Of a stretch of 64,000 nucleotides of DNA, positions 61,445 to 64,000 are shown piece by piece (position 1 is the stretch's first letter; each line of letters begins with the position of its first letter). A model generated the notes under the pieces. The model saw nothing but the letters and a program-made list of their open reading frames with translations. It did no database searches and was not told the DNA's origin. Position numbers and translations under genes: made by a program. The stretch is from Thraustochytrium sp. TN22 (lineage: Eukaryota; Sar; Bigyra; Thraustochytrida; Thraustochytriidae): contig JABLUY010000165.1 in NCBI GenBank assembly GCA_013306675.1, forward strand, positions 19,937-83,936. The letters run 5' to 3'.

Positions 61445-62308
61445 ATGTCGGGGCCCGGCGGCGAGGAGGGCGTGGTGGCGACGGCGCTCGCGCTGGAGGA
61501 CGTCGGCGGCGGCGCGGCGGCGCGCAGGGAGAGACTGGACAGCAACGTGAGCATGGACGAGGCGGACGCCGCGCCGCAGAAGCGCAGGCTCGAGTCGGCG
61601 CGCGGCGAGGCGGCGCAGGCGCAGGCGCAGGCGCAGGCGCAGGCGCAGGCGCAGGCGCCGACGCCCAAGCACGCGCACCCGGAGAGCGCGCGCCTGCCCA
61701 AGGCGGAGTGCATGGCGGGCGAGGCGGCGGCGCCGGCGGCGAGCACGCCGCGCGCGCCGCTCCGCAAGAACCGCCCGCAGCTGTCCAAGCTCGACTCGCT
61801 CGCCGTGCACATGGACATCTCCGAAATCCTCGACTACCTGTACCTGGGCGCCAAGACCGTCAGCCAGGACGCTGACGCGCTCGCCGAGATGGGCATCAAC
61901 TTCATCGTCAACTGCACGGTGGAGGGGCCCAACCACTTCGAGGCACGCGGTGTAAATTACCTCCGGGTCGCCGTGGAGGACTCGCCCGAGGCGGACATCG
62001 CGCCCTTCCTGGAGGCCGCCAACGGCTTCATCGATCAGGCGCGCAAGGAGGGCTCCAAGGTGCTCGTGCACTGCACCATGGGCATGAGTCGGTCCTCCAC
62101 CATCGTGCTCGCGCACCTCATGTTCAACGGCATGAGTCTCAAGGACGCCATGACGCTCGCCAAGTCAAGGCGCTCCATGGTCTCGCCCAACAGCACTTTC
62201 ATGGCGCAGCTCCTCGACCTCGAGCAGCAGCTCTTCGGTGCGCAGACTATTGACTTGGTGCAGTACAAAAAGTCCAGGTTCGGGGAGGTCGCCAGCTTCT
62301 CCACGTGA
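61445..62308 (+). CDS. Dual-specificity protein phosphatase (DUSP)
   Basis: The 287-aa protein has a disordered N-terminus with an Ala-Gln repeat (encoded by GCGCAG units at about 61613-61656), followed by a complete DSP catalytic domain from about residue 125: ISEILDYLYLGAKTVSQDADALAEMGINFIVNCT, the general-acid Asp in VAVEDSPEADI, and the P-loop VHCTMGMSRSSTIVLAHLM (HCx5RS). AYLM-like and RSMVSPNSTFMAQL helices complete the fold. It hydrolyses phospho-Ser/Thr/Tyr, classically on MAP kinases, but the target is unknown. No N-terminal rhodanese/CH2 or C-terminal targeting domain is seen, so it is an atypical DUSP. The start ATG 61445 (GGGGCATGTCG) is the first ATG of the non-repetitive part. 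Confidence 0.9.
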   Translation: MSGPGGEEGVVATALALEDVGGGAAARRERLDSNVSMDEADAAPQKRRLESARGEAAQAQAQAQAQAQAQAPTPKHAHPESARLPKAECMAGEAAAPAASTPRAPLRKNRPQLSKLDSLAVHMDISEILDYLYLGAKTVSQDADALAEMGINFIVNCTVEGPNHFEARGVNYLRVAVEDSPEADIAPFLEAANGFIDQARKEGSKVLVHCTMGMSRSSTIVLAHLMFNGMSLKDAMTLAKSRRSMVSPNSTFMAQLLDLEQQLFGAQTIDLVQYKKSRFGEVASFST

Positions 62309-63555
62309 GGGTGAGCGAGGATACCTCCACCTGCCCCGCGCTCGCGCTCGCGCTCGCGCTCGCGCGCGGCCCGGGCCTGCCAGCCTGCAGCCTGGAGCTA
62401 GTCAGGGTCTGAGAGGGCCCACCGCGTGCAGACATTGCGTGGCCTTGTGTGGCCTGCGCTGCGTGCGTGCCTGCGGCTACGACCGTAGCCGAAAGGTCTC
62501 TTCATGTTGAACACAACCCGCGTCGCCAACGAGATGGCGCCATTTCCAAATGTAGTAGAAAGGACAGAAGGAGTGAGACAGATTTGTAACAGGATTCATG
62601 TGCCTTCGGTACTTGCGCAAGCTGAAGTCTGAGGTGAGAGATTCCAACGCATGCGTGCACGCGTGTGTGTATCTTTGTTTGTGCGAGAGAGTCAAGACAG
62701 ACATTCTTATGCCGGACACGAGACCCAAGCGCGGCAAAGGGCATTTCGGTCAGCAAGAAAGAAACAAGGTACCCTGGACGTAACGAACCAGTCCCTTTTC
62801 GGGGGTCAGCCCCTGGACGTACATAGTCCCTTTCCGAGGTCAGCAAGAAAGAAAAAAGGTTCCCTACCACTCTGGACGTACCCAGTGACTTCTCTGGACG
62901 TACCCAGAGACTACTCTTGAAGTACCTTTTCGGCCCCGCCGTTGCCGGTGCCTGGGTCAAAGCAGCAATAATCATCATCACCGTCACCATCTTCATAATC
63001 ATCTCTCCTTCTGTTTGACGTGGACAAAGTGTGGCCGAATTTGCGGCAGCAGAATTTGTTCACGCCTCCATTCACTGACTCTCAATGACTGGCTCGTCTC
63101 CTTCTGCCTCTTCTTCTACTTTCCCGTCGACATTGGCTCACCGCCTGGCTCACTCATTCACGCACGCGCTCACACAAGCACCTCGCGCCTTGCGAAATCT
63201 CAGTGGCACTTCTCGCCCTTGCCCGTGCCTGGGTTAAGCAGCAATCATCATCATCATCATCATCACCATCATCATAGTCATCTCTCCTTCTGTTTGACGT
63301 ATCATGTTATCTGGACAGGGTGTGGCCGAATTCGCGGCAGCAGAATTTGTTCACGCCTCCATTCACTGACTCTCAATGACTGGCTCAATGACTGGCTCAC
63401 CGACTGGCTCACTCATTCACGCACGCGCTCACACAAGCACCTTGCGCCTTGCGGAATCTCAGTGGCACTCCTCGCTCGCCAGCTCTCAGCTGGCATTCGC
63501 TGTCAGGCTCTCGTCTCACCGCTACGAGCGCTCGTCTCACAAGCTTTGAAGACAG
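62309..63555. other. Convergent 3' gap with direct repeats
   Basis: Contents: a (GCTCGC)n run at about 62338-62365; two copies of a GGTCAGCAAGAAAGAAA..AGGT-CCCT block (about 62750 and 62837) with several TCTGGACGTACCCAG words (62768-62915); and a tandem repeat of about 270 bp (62945-63480). No gene seen. Confidence 0.6.
62945..63480. repeat. Head-to-tail repeat of about 270 bp (2 copies)
   Basis: Copy 1 (62945-63222) and copy 2 (63223-63480) share GTGCCTGGG, a CATCAT-rich tract, TCTCCTTCTGTTTGACGT, CAGCAGAATTTGTTCACGCC, CACTCATTCACGCACGCGCT and TCAGTGGCACT in the same order. Small indels separate them and most of the sequence is identical, so the duplication is fairly recent. Confidence 0.85.
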
Positions 63556-64000
63556 TCAACGCAAGGAAGTGCTGTTCCTCGATAGCAACGCGGGCGGAGG
63601 GCCACCCATGGGAATAGGCGAGGGGGGTGCAGAGCCGGGAGGCGAGGGCGGTGTTTCTGCAGAGGGGGGCGAGACCGAGACCTTGGACTGGCTGGACCCG
63701 GCGGAGGAGGAAGCCGTGGGCTGAACCGTATAGGATTGCATGAACATGACAGGCACGTTGCCGTCAACGGCGGCGAGGTTGCGCGCCTTGATGGCGCGCC
63801 AGTTGGTTTCGCGCTGGGTCTTGCGCGCAGCCTCGGCGGCCTCGTTGCCACCAGACTGCTGCTCGAGCTTGGCCCATAGCTCGCCGTCGACGCGCGTTTT
63901 GCAGAGGCGGATGACCTCCTCCGCCAGGCTGTTGACAGTGGCGTTCCAATGCTGCTCCATGTTGCGCAGATGGCGGTGGAGCACGGGGAGGACGAGGCCC
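63556..64000 (-). CDS. PP2A regulatory subunit B56 (B'), C-terminal part, partial
   Basis: An open frame on the minus strand enters at the right edge and stops at 63556. The first part, VLPVLHRHLRNMEQHWNATVNSLAEEVIRL, matches the end of the B56 HEAT-like solenoid (ILPIIFPALYRNSKSHWN.TIHGLVYNALKL in animals), and RETNWRAIKARN matches its REEAWxxIENLA helix. A Ser/Pro-rich tail of about 60 residues follows. B56 subunits direct protein phosphatase 2A to LxxIxE-bearing targets. Only this C-terminal piece is in the window; the start and most of the gene lie to the right. Confidence 0.75.
   Translation of the reverse strand, partial: GLVLPVLHRHLRNMEQHWNATVNSLAEEVIRLCKTRVDGELWAKLEQQSGGNEAAEAARKTQRETNWRAIKARNLAAVDGNVPVMFMQSYTVQPTASSSAGSSQSKVSVSPPSAETPPSPPGSAPPSPIPMGGPPPALLSRNSTSLR

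Noticed and set aside
62945-63480. CRISPR-like array
   Set aside because: There are only two long copies, no short repeat/spacer periodicity, and the DNA is eukaryotic.

Overview
The window looks like nuclear DNA of a GC-rich, intron-poor, flagellated protist. Twenty protein genes are supported, most in one exon, with standard stop codons. Only two introns can be seen; both are short and both start GTAGGTGGC. The gene set is eukaryotic: UBC9, TFIIS, an AP-4 sigma subunit, a P4-ATPase, a nucleoporin-like protein and PP2A-B56. The ciliary protein TTC8/BBS8 points to a flagellate. Base composition, compactness and gene content would suit a thraustochytrid/labyrinthulomycete stramenopile, but this is inference.

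Layout, left: a partial TIR-like/TPR gene runs off the left edge (1-1404, minus). Behind it are degenerate repeats carrying two copies of the dUTPase C-terminal motif (1.5-2.3 kb), then a coiled-coil gene (2694-3971, minus). From 5.6 to 39.9 kb the genes alternate strictly in strand: TMEM120 (+), UBC9 (-), TFIIS (+), a METTL21-like methyltransferase (-), a type-1 methionine aminopeptidase (+), a complete TIR-like/TPR paralogue (-), a C2/coiled-coil/WW protein (+), a P4-ATPase lipid flippase (-), a coiled-coil protein (+), TTC8 (-), an ankyrin-like protein (+), a small membrane protein (-), a Nup88-like protein (+) and AP-4 sigma (-). Neighbours therefore share either a 5' region or a 3' region.

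Layout, right: 39.9-43.0 kb holds decayed coding sequence. It is followed by two tandem giant paralogues (43037-50242 and 51989-60760, 2401 and 2923 aa). Each has a signal peptide, a very long repeat-built ectodomain that looks like lipid-binding (TULIP-type) modules, and a membrane domain strongly resembling bacterial PqiA/LetA. A dual-specificity phosphatase (61445-62308) and the 3' end of a PP2A B56 subunit gene (63556-64000, minus) close the window.

The most interesting content is the giant pair. In bacteria LetA/PqiA membrane proteins work with separate long periplasmic lipid tunnels (LetB/PqiB). Here one polypeptide seems to combine a LetA-like membrane part with an unrelated repetitive ectodomain. 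The second copy has one extra two-repeat module of about 1.89 kb. A second point of interest is the pair of TIR-like/TPR proteins. There is no sign of rRNA, tRNA, CRISPR or an intact mobile element.
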